NCBI GenBank assembly: GCA_003538615.1
Contig: DPRT01000055.1
Span: 19,474 to 31,767 of the forward strand
DNA: 12,294 nt
Direction: 5' to 3'
Origin: Holophagaceae bacterium
Lineage (GTDB): Bacteria; Acidobacteriota; Holophagae; Holophagales; Holophagaceae
This document shows positions 1-7,218 of the stretch, one piece after another (position 1 is the stretch's first letter; each line of letters begins with the position of its first letter). The notes beneath the pieces were generated by a model that saw only the letters and a program-made list of their open reading frames with translations, ran no database searches and was not told where the DNA came from. Both the position numbers and the translations under genes were made by a program.

Positions 1-443
1 TGGAGGATGCTCTCCGCGCGGGCGCGGATGGTGAAGCCGTCCAGGTGCTCGAAGGCCTCCGTGACCTTCTGGTAGCGCTCCATCACCAGGTCGAGATCGG
101 CGCCGGCCTCGCCCATGCGGTGTTCCAGCTCACGCATCTCGTGCTGCAGCTTCTCCACGTCGCCGAAGGCCGCCAGGGCCTCTTCCAGCACGCTGCCCTG
201 CGTATCCGGCACCAGGTCCTGGGCGTAGTGGCCCATGCGGATGCCGCGCTCCTTCGTAGGTTTCACCACGGTGCCGCTGTCGGCGTCCAGCTGGCCCAGC
301 AGCAACTTGAAGACCGTGCTCTTGCCCGCGCCGTTGCGGCCGATGACGCCCCAGCACTCGCCCTCCTGGATGGCCCAGGTGACATCCTTCAGCACCTCCT
401 GGGGGCCGAAGCGCAAGTCGACGTGATTGAGGGATGCAAGCAT
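1..443 (-). CDS. ABC-F family ATP-binding protein (5' part, runs off left edge)
   Basis: The visible 147 residues are the N-terminal part of a first ABC domain. The Walker A motif GRNGAGKS spans residues 35-42 and is followed by a Q-loop region HYAQDL with Gln75. A helical arm subdomain rich in Glu, Arg and Leu begins near residue 85. There is no membrane segment, and the domain starts directly at the N-terminus, as in soluble ABC-F proteins. Members of this family have two ABC domains and most act on the ribosome (EttA, Uup, YheS and resistance types); which branch this is cannot be told because the linker and second domain are missing. ATG at 443 is chosen because it starts right before the first beta strand; a GAAGG lies 9 nt upstream. 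The start codon is only 25 nt beyond the tRNA terminator, so no room exists for a separate promoter in between. Confidence 0.9.
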   Translation of the reverse strand, partial: MLASLNHVDLRFGPQEVLKDVTWAIQEGECWGVIGRNGAGKSTVFKLLLGQLDADSGTVVKPTKERGIRMGHYAQDLVPDTQGSVLEEALAAFGDVEKLQHEMRELEHRMGEAGADLDLVMERYQKVTEAFEHLDGFTIRARAESIL

Positions 444-468
444 GTCCGGAGGCCTTCAGCTTGAAGCA

Positions 469-494
469 AGAAGGCCACCTTTCGGTGGCCTTCT
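469..494 (-). terminator. Hairpin terminator after tRNA-Ala
   Basis: A perfect 11-bp stem (AGAAGGCCACC with its complement) is closed by a GAAA tetraloop when read on the minus strand. It begins three bases past the encoded CCA end of the tRNA. The following bases are TTGCTTC, so the U-tract is interrupted and termination may be incomplete. It would end transcripts of the tRNA and any read-through from the six-gene block upstream. Confidence 0.75.
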
Positions 495-497
495 GTT

Positions 498-573
<76 letters not shown>

Positions 574-587
574 AATGGGGAAAACCC

Positions 588-616
588 AGTATCACACCCC
601 TTCTCCGCTTCTGCAA
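588..616 (-). promoter_or_regulatory. Sigma-70-type promoter of the tRNA-Ala gene
   Basis: Read on the minus strand, TTGCAG (616-611) and GATACT (593-588) are separated by exactly 17 nt, and a TG sits one base before the -10 hexamer (extended -10). The -10 ends 14 nt before the first tRNA base, leaving a short leader. It lies wholly in the 51-nt gap between the mltD-like stop and the tRNA, the right place for a tRNA promoter. Confidence 0.65.
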
Positions 617-624
617 GCACAGAT

Positions 625-2478
625 CTAGCGGGGCGTGAGCCGCAACCGCTGGCCGGCCTGGATGCGGTCGCCCTTGAGGCCATTCCAGGCCCTGAGATCG
701 CTGGGCGCCACACCGTACTTCCGGCCGATGGCGGCCAGGGTTTCGCCCCGCCGGACCACATGGCGCTGGGGAATCGCGGTGCCAGCAGTCTTCGATGGGG
801 CCGCGGCGCCCGGCAACCGGACGGCATCCCCGGGACGCAGGACCTTCACCGCTTCCGGATTGAGGCGCATGAGCTCACCGAGGGACAGCTGCCGCGCCCG
901 CGCGATCTTGGCCAGGGTGTCGCCGGGCTTGGCGCGGTAGATGGCGCCAGCAGGCTCATCCGCAGGCCCGCCAGCGACAGGTGGAGCCACGTTCGCCGGA
1001 GCGGGCGCGGGGGCCGGATCGGCGGGCAGGGCCGGAAGGGGAGTCAGGGGCTGGTCTCCCAGCAGCTTCACGCGTTCGATCCGGGGAGCCCGGTCGCGGG
1101 TCTCCGGGCTGGGGCCCGAGGAAGGCGGCACCAGCAGCCGCTTTCCGGCCTTGAACTGCTTGGCGGTGATGTCGTTGGCATCCAGCAGATCGTTGGGTTC
1201 CAGCTTGAACCGCCGGGCCACCTTGGCGGGGGTATCTCCCTTGCGCACGGTGTAGTGCCGGAAGATGGGCTGTTTGCCGCCCGTCATGCGGGCCAGCTGG
1301 CGCAGGCATTCCAGCGCTTTGCCTGGCGGCACGCGGAGGGTATAGCTCCCGGGCGGCGTGGAACCCCGGAGCAACTCGGGATTCAGGGCCTTCAGAGTGG
1401 CTGTGTCCGTCCCGGCGCAGCGGGCCAGCACCGCGAGGCTGGTCATGCTCGGCACGGCCACGGTCTCGTACGTGTAGGGCGGCAGAGGCACGATGCGCAG
1501 GCCATAGCGCTCGGGATTACGGCCCACCAGGATGGCTGCGCAGAGCTCGGGCACGTAGTTCTTGGTCTCGGTGCGGAGCCAGCGGGACCGCGCCATGTCC
1601 CAGAAGTTCCGGGTGCCGAGGTTCTGGGCGGCGCGCTCCAGTGTCATGGGGCCCGCGTTGTAGCCCGAGACCGCCAGGTACCAGTCGCCAGAGGACTCGT
1701 AGAGCCGCTTCAGGTAGCGGGCGGCGGCGCGGGTGGATTTCACCGGGTCCCGGCGCTCCTCCACCCAGGCGTTGGCCGTGAGGCCGTAGATGCGGCCCGT
1801 GGAGCGGATGAACTGCCACATGCCGACAGCCTTGGCGCGGCTCTTGGCCTCGTTGCGGAAGCCCGATTCGATGACGGCCAGGAAAGCCAGGTCCTGGGGC
1901 ACGCCCTCTTCCGCGAAAACCTGGCGCACCATGGGCATGTACGTGGCCGCCCGCCCGAGGGCGTTCTCCATGAAGCCGCGCTTGGTGGTCGTGAAGAGGC
2001 TCACCCAGGTGAGCACCTTGTCGTTCAAGTCGATGGGGAAATCGTAGGTGGCGCCCTTTTCCGCGTCGCGGACTTTCTCAAGCTCGATCCGCAGCTCCTC
2101 CCCGCTGATGGAGACGATTTCCTCCGGGGCCTTGAGACCCGGTTCGGCATCCTGCGGAGCCTCCGCCAGGAGCTGGTCCTGGACGTCCTTCAGGCGCTGG
2201 AGCAGAGCCTGGACTTCCGGGTTCCGGAGCAGCTCGGCGGACCAGTCGGCGGTGAGGACATCAGCCTCGTCGGCGCGATCCTCCGCCGCGTCCTCATCCT
2301 CCGCTTCCATGGCCTTCTCCGCGGCCTCCACGAGGGCGCGGAGCCGAGCCAGACGGACCCCGTCCGATTCGACTGCCCTCGCAGGGGGAACTGCCCTCAG
2401 ATGCGTCTGGGGGGACGGTGCCGGCGCTTGGGCCGGCATCGTCCCCCAGAGGAGCGTGGCCAGGATGGGAAACGGCAC
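625..2478 (-). CDS. mltD: Membrane-bound lytic murein transglycosylase, MltD-like, with LysM repeats
   Basis: A 617-residue exported enzyme that should cleave the MurNAc-GlcNAc bond of peptidoglycan to give 1,6-anhydro ends. The N-terminus (PFPILATLLWGTMPAQA) looks like a short signal peptide, then comes an acidic Ala/Glu-rich helical stretch (about 40-140). The SLT (goose-lysozyme-like) domain is at about 187-300, with catalytic Glu204 in AVIESGF, then GMWQFI and the SGYNAG motif near 271. A degenerate LysM-like segment (about 337-386) is followed by three clear LysM repeats (about 407-452, 513-556, 573-615) and a Pro/Ala linker near 485-510. It is longer than E. coli MltD, which has two LysM. 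GTG at 2478 is the only in-frame start that keeps the hydrophobic N-terminus; its Shine-Dalgarno is weak and it lies 4 nt after gcvH, so translation is probably coupled. Confidence 0.9.
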   Translation of the reverse strand: MPFPILATLLWGTMPAQAPAPSPQTHLRAVPPARAVESDGVRLARLRALVEAAEKAMEAEDEDAAEDRADEADVLTADWSAELLRNPEVQALLQRLKDVQDQLLAEAPQDAEPGLKAPEEIVSISGEELRIELEKVRDAEKGATYDFPIDLNDKVLTWVSLFTTTKRGFMENALGRAATYMPMVRQVFAEEGVPQDLAFLAVIESGFRNEAKSRAKAVGMWQFIRSTGRIYGLTANAWVEERRDPVKSTRAAARYLKRLYESSGDWYLAVSGYNAGPMTLERAAQNLGTRNFWDMARSRWLRTETKNYVPELCAAILVGRNPERYGLRIVPLPPYTYETVAVPSMTSLAVLARCAGTDTATLKALNPELLRGSTPPGSYTLRVPPGKALECLRQLARMTGGKQPIFRHYTVRKGDTPAKVARRFKLEPNDLLDANDITAKQFKAGKRLLVPPSSGPSPETRDRAPRIERVKLLGDQPLTPLPALPADPAPAPAPANVAPPVAGGPADEPAGAIYRAKPGDTLAKIARARQLSLGELMRLNPEAVKVLRPGDAVRLPGAAAPSKTAGTAIPQRHVVRRGETLAAIGRKYGVAPSDLRAWNGLKGDRIQAGQRLRLTPR

Positions 2479-2482
2479 GGGC

Positions 2483-2866
2483 CTAGTGGCTTTCGGCGCC
2501 CACCAGGGCCTCGTAGGCCTTGGCGTCGAGAAGGCCGGAAAGGTCGCCCGCCAGCTTGATCTTCACCATCCAGCCCTTGCCGTAGGGATCCTCGTTCACG
2601 GCTTCCGGATGGTCGGCCAGGGTCGCATTGGCTTCGAGGACTTCGCCGCCGACCGGCATGTTGAGCTCGGAAACGGTCTTCACGGATTCCACCGTGCCGA
2701 ATTCCTCACCGGCCTCGAAGGTCTCGCCCACCTCGGGCAGATCCACGAACACCACGTCGCCCAGGGCGTCCTGCGCATAGTGGGTGATGCCCACCAGCGC
2801 GGTGCCGTCGCCCGCGGGCTTCAGCCATTCGTGGTCCTTGGTGTACTTCAGGTCGGCAGGGAACAT
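2483..2866 (-). CDS. gcvH: Glycine cleavage system H protein
   Basis: A 127-residue lipoyl carrier, the usual length for the family. The H protein holds the aminomethyl group from glycine on its lipoamide arm and passes it from the P protein to T and then to the L protein. The N-terminus has the typical KYTKDHEWL motif, and the lipoylation hairpin [12 protein letters not shown] places the modified lysine at Lys63. The C-terminus carries the conserved [10 protein letters not shown] segment. ATG at 2866 is chosen over earlier in-frame starts because it begins exactly at the family N-terminus and has a strong GGAGG. The gene follows gcvT by 40 nt and precedes the transglycosylase by 4 nt. Lipoate is probably attached by enzymes encoded elsewhere. 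Confidence 0.97.
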   Translation of the reverse strand: MFPADLKYTKDHEWLKPAGDGTALVGITHYAQDALGDVVFVDLPEVGETFEAGEEFGTVESVKTVSELNMPVGGEVLEANATLADHPEAVNEDPYGKGWMVKIKLAGDLSGLLDAKAYEALVGAESH

Positions 2867-2870
2867 GGAT

Positions 2871-2875
2871 CCTCC
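2871..2875 (-). promoter_or_regulatory. Ribosome binding site of gcvH
   Basis: GGAGG on the minus strand, 4 nt before ATG 2866. It fixes the gcvH start inside a reading frame that stays open much further upstream, antisense-free but overlapping gcvT. Confidence 0.8.
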
Positions 2876-2906
2876 AGTGGGGCCTTGGTTGACGGATGGT
2901 CGAGGG

Positions 2907-4022
2907 CTACTTCGCGCGCTTGTAGAACGGCGTGGGGATGATGTCGGCGTCCACGGCCCGGCCGCGGATCTCGATCTGGATGCGGCCGCCCACCTTGGCC
3001 AGTTCCGTGGGGACGTAGGCCAGGCCGAGATTGATGCCGCAGGTGGGCGAGGGGGCGGCGCTGGTGACGAAGCCGATCTGCTTGCCGTCCTGCACCACGG
3101 GCATGTGGTCGCGGGCGATATCGCGCTTCTCCAGAGTCTTGAACCCCACCAGCTTGCGGGGCGCAGGTGCGGCTTTGGCGGCCAGCAGGGCATCGCGGCC
3201 CATGAAATCGCCCTTGTCCAGCTTCACGATCCAGCCGAGCCCGGCTTCCAGGGCGTGGATGGTGTCGTCGATCTCGTGGCCGTAGAGGGCCATCTTGCAT
3301 TCCAGGCGCAGGGTGTTGCGGCAGCCCAGCCCCGCGGGCAGCAGGCCCTTCGGGGTGCCCGCGGCCATGACGGCGTTCCAGAGCTTTTCCGTGTCGCCGG
3401 CGGCGCAGTAGAGCTCGAAGCCGTCCTCGCCGGTGTAGCCGGTGCGGCTGATGAGGCACTTGAGCCCGGCCACTTCGCCGTGGGTGAAGAAGTAGTAGCC
3501 GATGGGATCCAGCGGGGTCTTCGTGAGGGGCTGGAGGATATCCAGGGACAGGGGACCCTGCAGCGCGATCTGGCCGGTGGCGGGGCTTTCGTTCACCACC
3601 GTGCAATCAAAGGCGGGCGCGTGCTGCTGCACCCACGCGAAGTCCTTGTCGGAGTTGCCCGCGTTCACCACCAGCAGGAACTCCTCCTCGCCCTCGCGGT
3701 ACACCAGCAGGTCATCCACGAAGGTGCCGTTCTCGTAGAGGAAGGCCGTGTAGTGGACCTGGCCGATGGCCAGCTTGGAGACGGCATTGGGGGTCAGGTG
3801 CTCCACCAGGGCCAGGGCGCCGGGGCCCTTCACGCGGATCTCGCCCATGTGGCTCACGTCGAAGAGGCCGGCCCTGGTCCGCACGGCCTCATGCTCCGCG
3901 AGGATGCCCGCGGGGTACTGCACGGGCATGTCCCACCCGCCGAAGTCCACCATCTTGGCGTTCAGGGCGCGATGGGCGGCGTTCAGCGGCGTCTTCATGA
4001 GTTCGGACACGGAAACGGACAT
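2907..4022 (-). CDS. gcvT: Glycine cleavage system T protein (aminomethyltransferase)
   Basis: A 371-residue enzyme matching the normal family size. It takes the aminomethyl group from lipoylated H protein, releases ammonia and makes 5,10-methylene-tetrahydrofolate. Conserved family stretches are present: the N-terminal [20 protein letters not shown], then FDVSHMGEI, and DDLLVYR at 103-109, which contains the aspartate known in this family to contact folate. Further on come [24 protein letters not shown] and the C-terminal [11 protein letters not shown] region. ATG 4022 is supported by AGGAG six nt upstream and by the family N-terminus; the same frame is open far upstream but only as a shadow of sfsA. 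The stop is followed after 40 nt by gcvH. No gcvP is in the window, so the P and L proteins must be encoded elsewhere. Confidence 0.97.
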   Translation of the reverse strand: MSVSVSELMKTPLNAAHRALNAKMVDFGGWDMPVQYPAGILAEHEAVRTRAGLFDVSHMGEIRVKGPGALALVEHLTPNAVSKLAIGQVHYTAFLYENGTFVDDLLVYREGEEEFLLVVNAGNSDKDFAWVQQHAPAFDCTVVNESPATGQIALQGPLSLDILQPLTKTPLDPIGYYFFTHGEVAGLKCLISRTGYTGEDGFELYCAAGDTEKLWNAVMAAGTPKGLLPAGLGCRNTLRLECKMALYGHEIDDTIHALEAGLGWIVKLDKGDFMGRDALLAAKAAPAPRKLVGFKTLEKRDIARDHMPVVQDGKQIGFVTSAAPSPTCGINLGLAYVPTELAKVGGRIQIEIRGRAVDADIIPTPFYKRAK

Positions 4023-4028
4023 GGGGAT

Positions 4029-4033
4029 CTCCT
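4029..4033 (-). promoter_or_regulatory. Ribosome binding site of gcvT
   Basis: AGGAG on the minus strand, 6 nt before ATG 4022, in the 26-nt gap after sfsA. It decides the gcvT start within a frame that is open for about 1.2 kb more upstream. Confidence 0.75.
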
Positions 4034-4048
4034 GCGGGAAACCCCAGT

Positions 4049-4789
4049 CTATCGCCTGGGAACCCAGGGCAGAAGGCCTGGAACTTCCCAGCCGAGGCTC
4101 CACAGACCACCCGGGCCCTCGCTTGTGATGAGCCTCACAGCGAGGGGCAGGACGAGAACCCCGGTCTGGGCCGCGCGATCCAGCTCGGCGGCATAGGCCG
4201 GATCGATGTCCCGGGCCGCGTCGAAGCGGTCCACGTCGGTGCGGTGGACGAACAGGGCGATGGCCGCCCGGTGGCCCTCGCGCACCATGGCCTGGAGTTC
4301 CCGCAGGTGCTTGGTGCCCCGCGCTGTGACCGCATCCGGGAACAGGGCCCAGGGTCCCTCCTTCAGGGTGGTGTTCTTCACCTCGATGAACACCTGGCGG
4401 CCCTCCCCATCCAGGGCCAGCACATCGATGCGGCTGTTCTCGGCGCCGTATTTCACCTCGGTGCGGACGCTGTGCAGGCCCGGCAAGCCGGGCAGCGCAT
4501 CCCGCCGGGCCGCTTCGGCCACCACGCGGTTGGGCATGCCCGTCTCGACGCCCACCCAGCCTCCGGGCCGCTCCACCGCCAGCCAGGTGAACTTCAGCTT
4601 GCGGGCCGGATTGGCCGCCGGTTCCAGGAGCACCCGGTCGCCGGGCTCCCAGCAGGTCTTCATGGAGCCCGTGTTGGTGGTGTGGGCCGTGACGACGGAA
4701 CCATCCGCCAGCCTCACGTCCGCCAGGAAGCGCTTGTAGCGCTGGAGCAGCGTGCCCGCCATCAGGCCGGCCTTCTCCGCCAGGATCAT
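4049..4789 (-). CDS. sfsA: SfsA family DNA-binding / nuclease-fold protein
   Basis: A 246-residue homologue of E. coli SfsA (234 residues), first described as a factor that stimulates maltose fermentation and binds DNA; its real role is unsettled. The family N-terminus TLLQRYKRFLADV is at 13-25, followed by an OB-like part with NTGSM near 39-43. The C-terminal part has EVKYGAENSRID, with Asp122, and IEVKNTTL, with Glu136 and Lys138. Together these resemble a PD-(D/E)XK nuclease site, with FPDAVTARGTKHLREL after it. The start at 4789 is preferred because its ATG overlaps the stop of the upstream HAD gene as ATGA, typical of coupled translation; the ATG at 4762 is a possible alternative. It is followed after 26 nt by gcvT. 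Whether it cleaves nucleic acid cannot be said from sequence. Confidence 0.93.
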   Translation of the reverse strand: MILAEKAGLMAGTLLQRYKRFLADVRLADGSVVTAHTTNTGSMKTCWEPGDRVLLEPAANPARKLKFTWLAVERPGGWVGVETGMPNRVVAEAARRDALPGLPGLHSVRTEVKYGAENSRIDVLALDGEGRQVFIEVKNTTLKEGPWALFPDAVTARGTKHLRELQAMVREGHRAAIALFVHRTDVDRFDAARDIDPAYAAELDRAAQTGVLVLPLAVRLITSEGPGGLWSLGWEVPGLLPWVPRR

Positions 4790-5343
4790 GGCCACTGGGC
4801 CAGGATGCGGTCCACCGCTTCGGCCAGGTCCGCGGCCACCAGGTCGGCGGCGGTCCCATCCACCTGGGTTCCGTAGCCCGTGCGCACCAGGGCCACGCGG
4901 CACCCGGCCCGGCGTCCCGCCTCCAGATCAATGGCCTTGTCGCCCACCATCCACGAACCCGGCAGGTGGAGCCCATGCTCCTCCGCCGCCCGGAGCAGCA
5001 TGCCGGGATTCGGCTTGCGGTCCGGGTGGTCGGCCACGGCGTACTCCCCCTGCCCCTGCTCATGGTGGGGCGAGGCGTAGACCGCGTCGATGTGGGCGTG
5101 TTCCAGGGCCAGCAGCGTGCCCATGCGGTGCATGACGGCGGCGAACTCCTGCCAGCCGTACTTGCCCCGGCCGATGCCGCTCTGGTTCGTGACCACCACC
5201 ACGGGGATGCCCCTGGCATTCAGCTTCGCCACGGCGGCCGCGGCGCCGGGGACCAGCATCAGCTGTTCCGGATCGCTGAGGTAGTCCACTTCCTCGTTCA
5301 GGGTGCCGTCCCGGTCGAGGAAAACGGCGGGCCGCCGCGTCAC
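4786..5343 (-). CDS. gmhB: HAD-IIIA family phosphatase, GmhB-like (D,D-heptose 1,7-bisphosphate phosphatase-like)
   Basis: A 185-residue HAD phosphatase. The nucleophile motif FLDRDGTLNEE has Asp10 and Asp12, motif II is VVVTNQSGIGRGK with Thr52, motif III is RKPNPGMLL with Lys110, and the acidic motif is GDKAIDLEAG with Asp135 and Asp139. This layout matches GmhB, which removes the 7-phosphate of heptose bisphosphate on the way to ADP-heptose for LPS core, and the related HisB N-domain. The loop that holds zinc in classical GmhB (Cys-x-His and Cys-x-Cys) here reads SPHH at 91-94 and VADHPD at 103-108, with no cysteine. GTG at 5343 overlaps the stop of the TolB-like gene as GTGA and gives the family N-terminus; an upstream ATG at 5409 would add 22 residues unlike the family. 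The substrate is less certain because of the altered loop. Confidence 0.85.
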   Translation of the reverse strand: MTRRPAVFLDRDGTLNEEVDYLSDPEQLMLVPGAAAAVAKLNARGIPVVVVTNQSGIGRGKYGWQEFAAVMHRMGTLLALEHAHIDAVYASPHHEQGQGEYAVADHPDRKPNPGMLLRAAEEHGLHLPGSWMVGDKAIDLEAGRRAGCRVALVRTGYGTQVDGTAADLVAADLAEAVDRILAQWP

Positions 5344-6425
5344 GGGATCCACTCGGCCACGCACACGTCGAACTGGCGGGATCCGCGCGGATTCCGGCCG
5401 CTCACCCATAGCAGCTTCCTACCGTCAGGGCTGAAGTGGGGGAAGGAGTTGAACACGCCCGTCCAGGTGAGCCGCTCGAGTCCCGTGCCGTCGAGGTTGA
5501 TGCGGAAGAGGTCGAAGCTCCGGCCCCGGCCCTCCTGGTCGTGATGGTTGGTGGCGAAGACGAGGCCCCGGCCATCCGGCGCGAAGATGGGCGCGAAGGC
5601 CGCGCCCGGCAGCTTCGTGAGCTGCCGCTTGCCGGTGCCGTCGGCGTTCATCACCCAGATGTCCATGTCCATGGGCTCCACCAGGTGCTGCTTGAGTAGG
5701 TCCCTGTACTTCGCCGTGGCGGCCTCGCCCTTGGGGTAGTTCGTGCGCCAGGCGATGAGTTTCGAATCGGGGCTGAACACGGCCCCGCCGTCGTAGCCCA
5801 CGCCGTCCGTCAGGCGGAGCAGGTTCTTCCCGTCCAGATCCGCCCGCCAGAGGTCCACATCTCCGCCCCGCTCGCTGGTGAAGACGACCCACCGGCCGTC
5901 CGGGGACACGGTCGCCTCCGCGTCGTAGCCCGGCGAGGGCAGGAAGGGTTTCGCGTCCTTGCCGTCGGCGGCGGCGAAGTAGAGGTCATAGCCCTGGAAG
6001 ACCGGCCACTGGTACTTGCCCGGCGTGAAAGGAGGGGCCTGGGGGCATCCCGCTCCGTCCCCGTGGGTGCTGGCGTAGAGAACCTGCCGGTCGCCGGGGA
6101 GGAACCAGCCGCAGGTGACGCGGCCCTGCCCCGTGCTCACCCGTCTCTGGTCGCTGCCGTCGGCATTCATCGTGTAGAGCTGATCGCAGGGGTGGCCGTC
6201 CCGCGTGCTCTGGAAGACGATCCGCCTGCCGTCGTGGGACCAGTAGGCTTCGGCATTGGAGCCGGTGCTGGTGAGCTTCCTCACGTTCCGGAGGTGGGTC
6301 TCGCGGACATCCCGCAGCTCGTCCCCATGCATCCGCGCCTCCACCGGGCCGCTGGCATGGGCCGGCGCGGCGGGCTGGGCCTGGAGCAGCAACGGACAGA
6401 GGGCGGCGAGGAGGGTCGGTTTCAT
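5340..6425 (-). CDS. Secreted TolB-like beta-propeller (PD40 repeat) protein
   Basis: A 361-residue protein with a signal peptide ([16 protein letters not shown], probable cleavage after AHA at about residue 24). It has five clear PD40/WD40-like blades, marked by SHDGRRIVF (63-71), SPDGRWVVF (174-182), SPDSKLIAW (218-226), APDGRGLVF (282-290) and SPDGRKLLW (332-340). Most blades end in an MNADG or NLDG turn followed by RLT-type residues. The family includes TolB of the Tol-Pal envelope system and peptidase-associated propellers; no peptidase or TolB N-terminal domain is seen, so the function is unknown beyond a likely periplasmic binding role. ATG 6425 gives the signal peptide at once and has GGAAG 9 nt upstream; ATG 6446 would add seven residues and cannot be excluded. 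First gene of the six-gene block. Confidence 0.85.
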   Translation of the reverse strand: MKPTLLAALCPLLLQAQPAAPAHASGPVEARMHGDELRDVRETHLRNVRKLTSTGSNAEAYWSHDGRRIVFQSTRDGHPCDQLYTMNADGSDQRRVSTGQGRVTCGWFLPGDRQVLYASTHGDGAGCPQAPPFTPGKYQWPVFQGYDLYFAAADGKDAKPFLPSPGYDAEATVSPDGRWVVFTSERGGDVDLWRADLDGKNLLRLTDGVGYDGGAVFSPDSKLIAWRTNYPKGEAATAKYRDLLKQHLVEPMDMDIWVMNADGTGKRQLTKLPGAAFAPIFAPDGRGLVFATNHHDQEGRGRSFDLFRINLDGTGLERLTWTGVFNSFPHFSPDGRKLLWVSGRNPRGSRQFDVCVAEWIP

Positions 6426-6498
6426 GGTCGGCTGCTTCCGGGTCATGCCAAGCAGGATGCCAGAGATGGCACACTGTGGGGCCCTCCCGAGGTCCTTC
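6426..6498. promoter_or_regulatory. Divergent intergenic region with a small inverted repeat
   Basis: These 73 bp separate the TolB-like gene from scoA and must hold at least one promoter, unless promoters lie inside the genes. I see no convincing -35/-10 pair on either strand. An inverted repeat TGCCA-GAGA-TGGCA is at 6458-6471, and ATGCCA also occurs at 6445-6450, so a small operator is conceivable. The scoA ribosome site GAGG is at 6489-6492. Confidence 0.35.
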
Positions 6499-7218
6499 AT
6501 GATCGACAAGCGCATCAGCACCGCCCTGGAAGCCGTCAAGGACATTCCCGACGGGGCCCACCTCGCCGTGGGCGGATTCGGCCTCTGCGGCATTCCCGAG
6601 CACCTCATCGCGGCCCTGGCCCAGACCGGCGTCAAGGACCTCACCTGCTATTCCAACAATGCCGGAGTCGACGATTTCGGCCTGGGGATCCTGCTCCGGA
6701 AGCGCCAGATCCGGAAGATGGTCAGCAGCTACGTGGGCGAAAACGCCGAATTCGCCCGGCAGTTCCTCAGCGGCGAGCTGGAGGTGGAGCTGGTGCCCCA
6801 GGGCACCCTGGCCGAGCGCATGCGGGCCGGCGGCGCGGGCATTCCGGCCTTCTTCACACCCACCGGCGCCGGCACGAAGGTCGCTGAAGGCAAGGAGATC
6901 CGCGCCTTCCAGGGCCGGGACTGCGTGCTGGAAGCGGGCATCTTCGCCGATTTCGCCCTGGTGAAAGCATGGAAGGCCGACCGGCTGGGCAATCTGGTGT
7001 TCAGGAAGACCGCCCGGAACTTCAACCCCATGGCGGCCACCTGCGGCAAGGTCTGCATCGCCGAGGTGGAGGAGATCGTGGAGGTGGGCGAACTGGAGCC
7101 CGACGCCATCCACACACCGGGCATCTTCGTCCACCGGCTGGTGCTGGGGATGGCCTATGAGAAGCGCATCGAGAAGGTGGTGACGCGGTCTCTCAGCTCA
7201 TCCCTATCGGAAGGCTGA
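6499..7218 (+). CDS. scoA: 3-oxoacid CoA-transferase subunit A (succinyl-CoA:3-ketoacid CoA-transferase type)
   Basis: A 239-residue protein matching ScoA over its whole length. Family stretches include [13 protein letters not shown] near 25-37, [71 protein letters not shown] and [13 protein letters not shown]. With subunit B this enzyme moves CoA between succinyl-CoA and acetoacetate or similar 3-oxoacids, so it serves ketone-body or short-chain acid use. The catalytic glutamate of this family lies in subunit B, so A alone should not be active. Subunit B normally follows directly, but here the next gene is convergent and unrelated. ATG 6499 has GAGG six nt upstream. It is the only plus-strand gene in the window, and its last 26 bp overlap the 3' end of the receiver-GAF gene. 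Confidence 0.95.
   Translation: MIDKRISTALEAVKDIPDGAHLAVGGFGLCGIPEHLIAALAQTGVKDLTCYSNNAGVDDFGLGILLRKRQIRKMVSSYVGENAEFARQFLSGELEVELVPQGTLAERMRAGGAGIPAFFTPTGAGTKVAEGKEIRAFQGRDCVLEAGIFADFALVKAWKADRLGNLVFRKTARNFNPMAATCGKVCIAEVEEIVEVGELEPDAIHTPGIFVHRLVLGMAYEKRIEKVVTRSLSSSLSEG

Noticed and set aside
4023..4048. Glycine riboswitch before gcvT
   Set aside because: The gap to sfsA is only 26 nt, too short for a riboswitch, and no suitable leader is seen upstream of the block start at 6425.
5344..5409. ATG at 5409 as the start of the HAD phosphatase
   Set aside because: It would overlap the TolB-like gene by 70 bp and add an Arg-rich extension unlike the family; GTG 5343 overlaps the stop as GTGA and gives the normal N-terminus.
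6396..6425. Lipoprotein signal at Cys10 of the TolB-like protein
   Set aside because: The residues before the cysteine are LAAL, with Leu at -1 instead of Gly, Ala or Ser, and an ordinary signal-peptidase site (AHA) follows.
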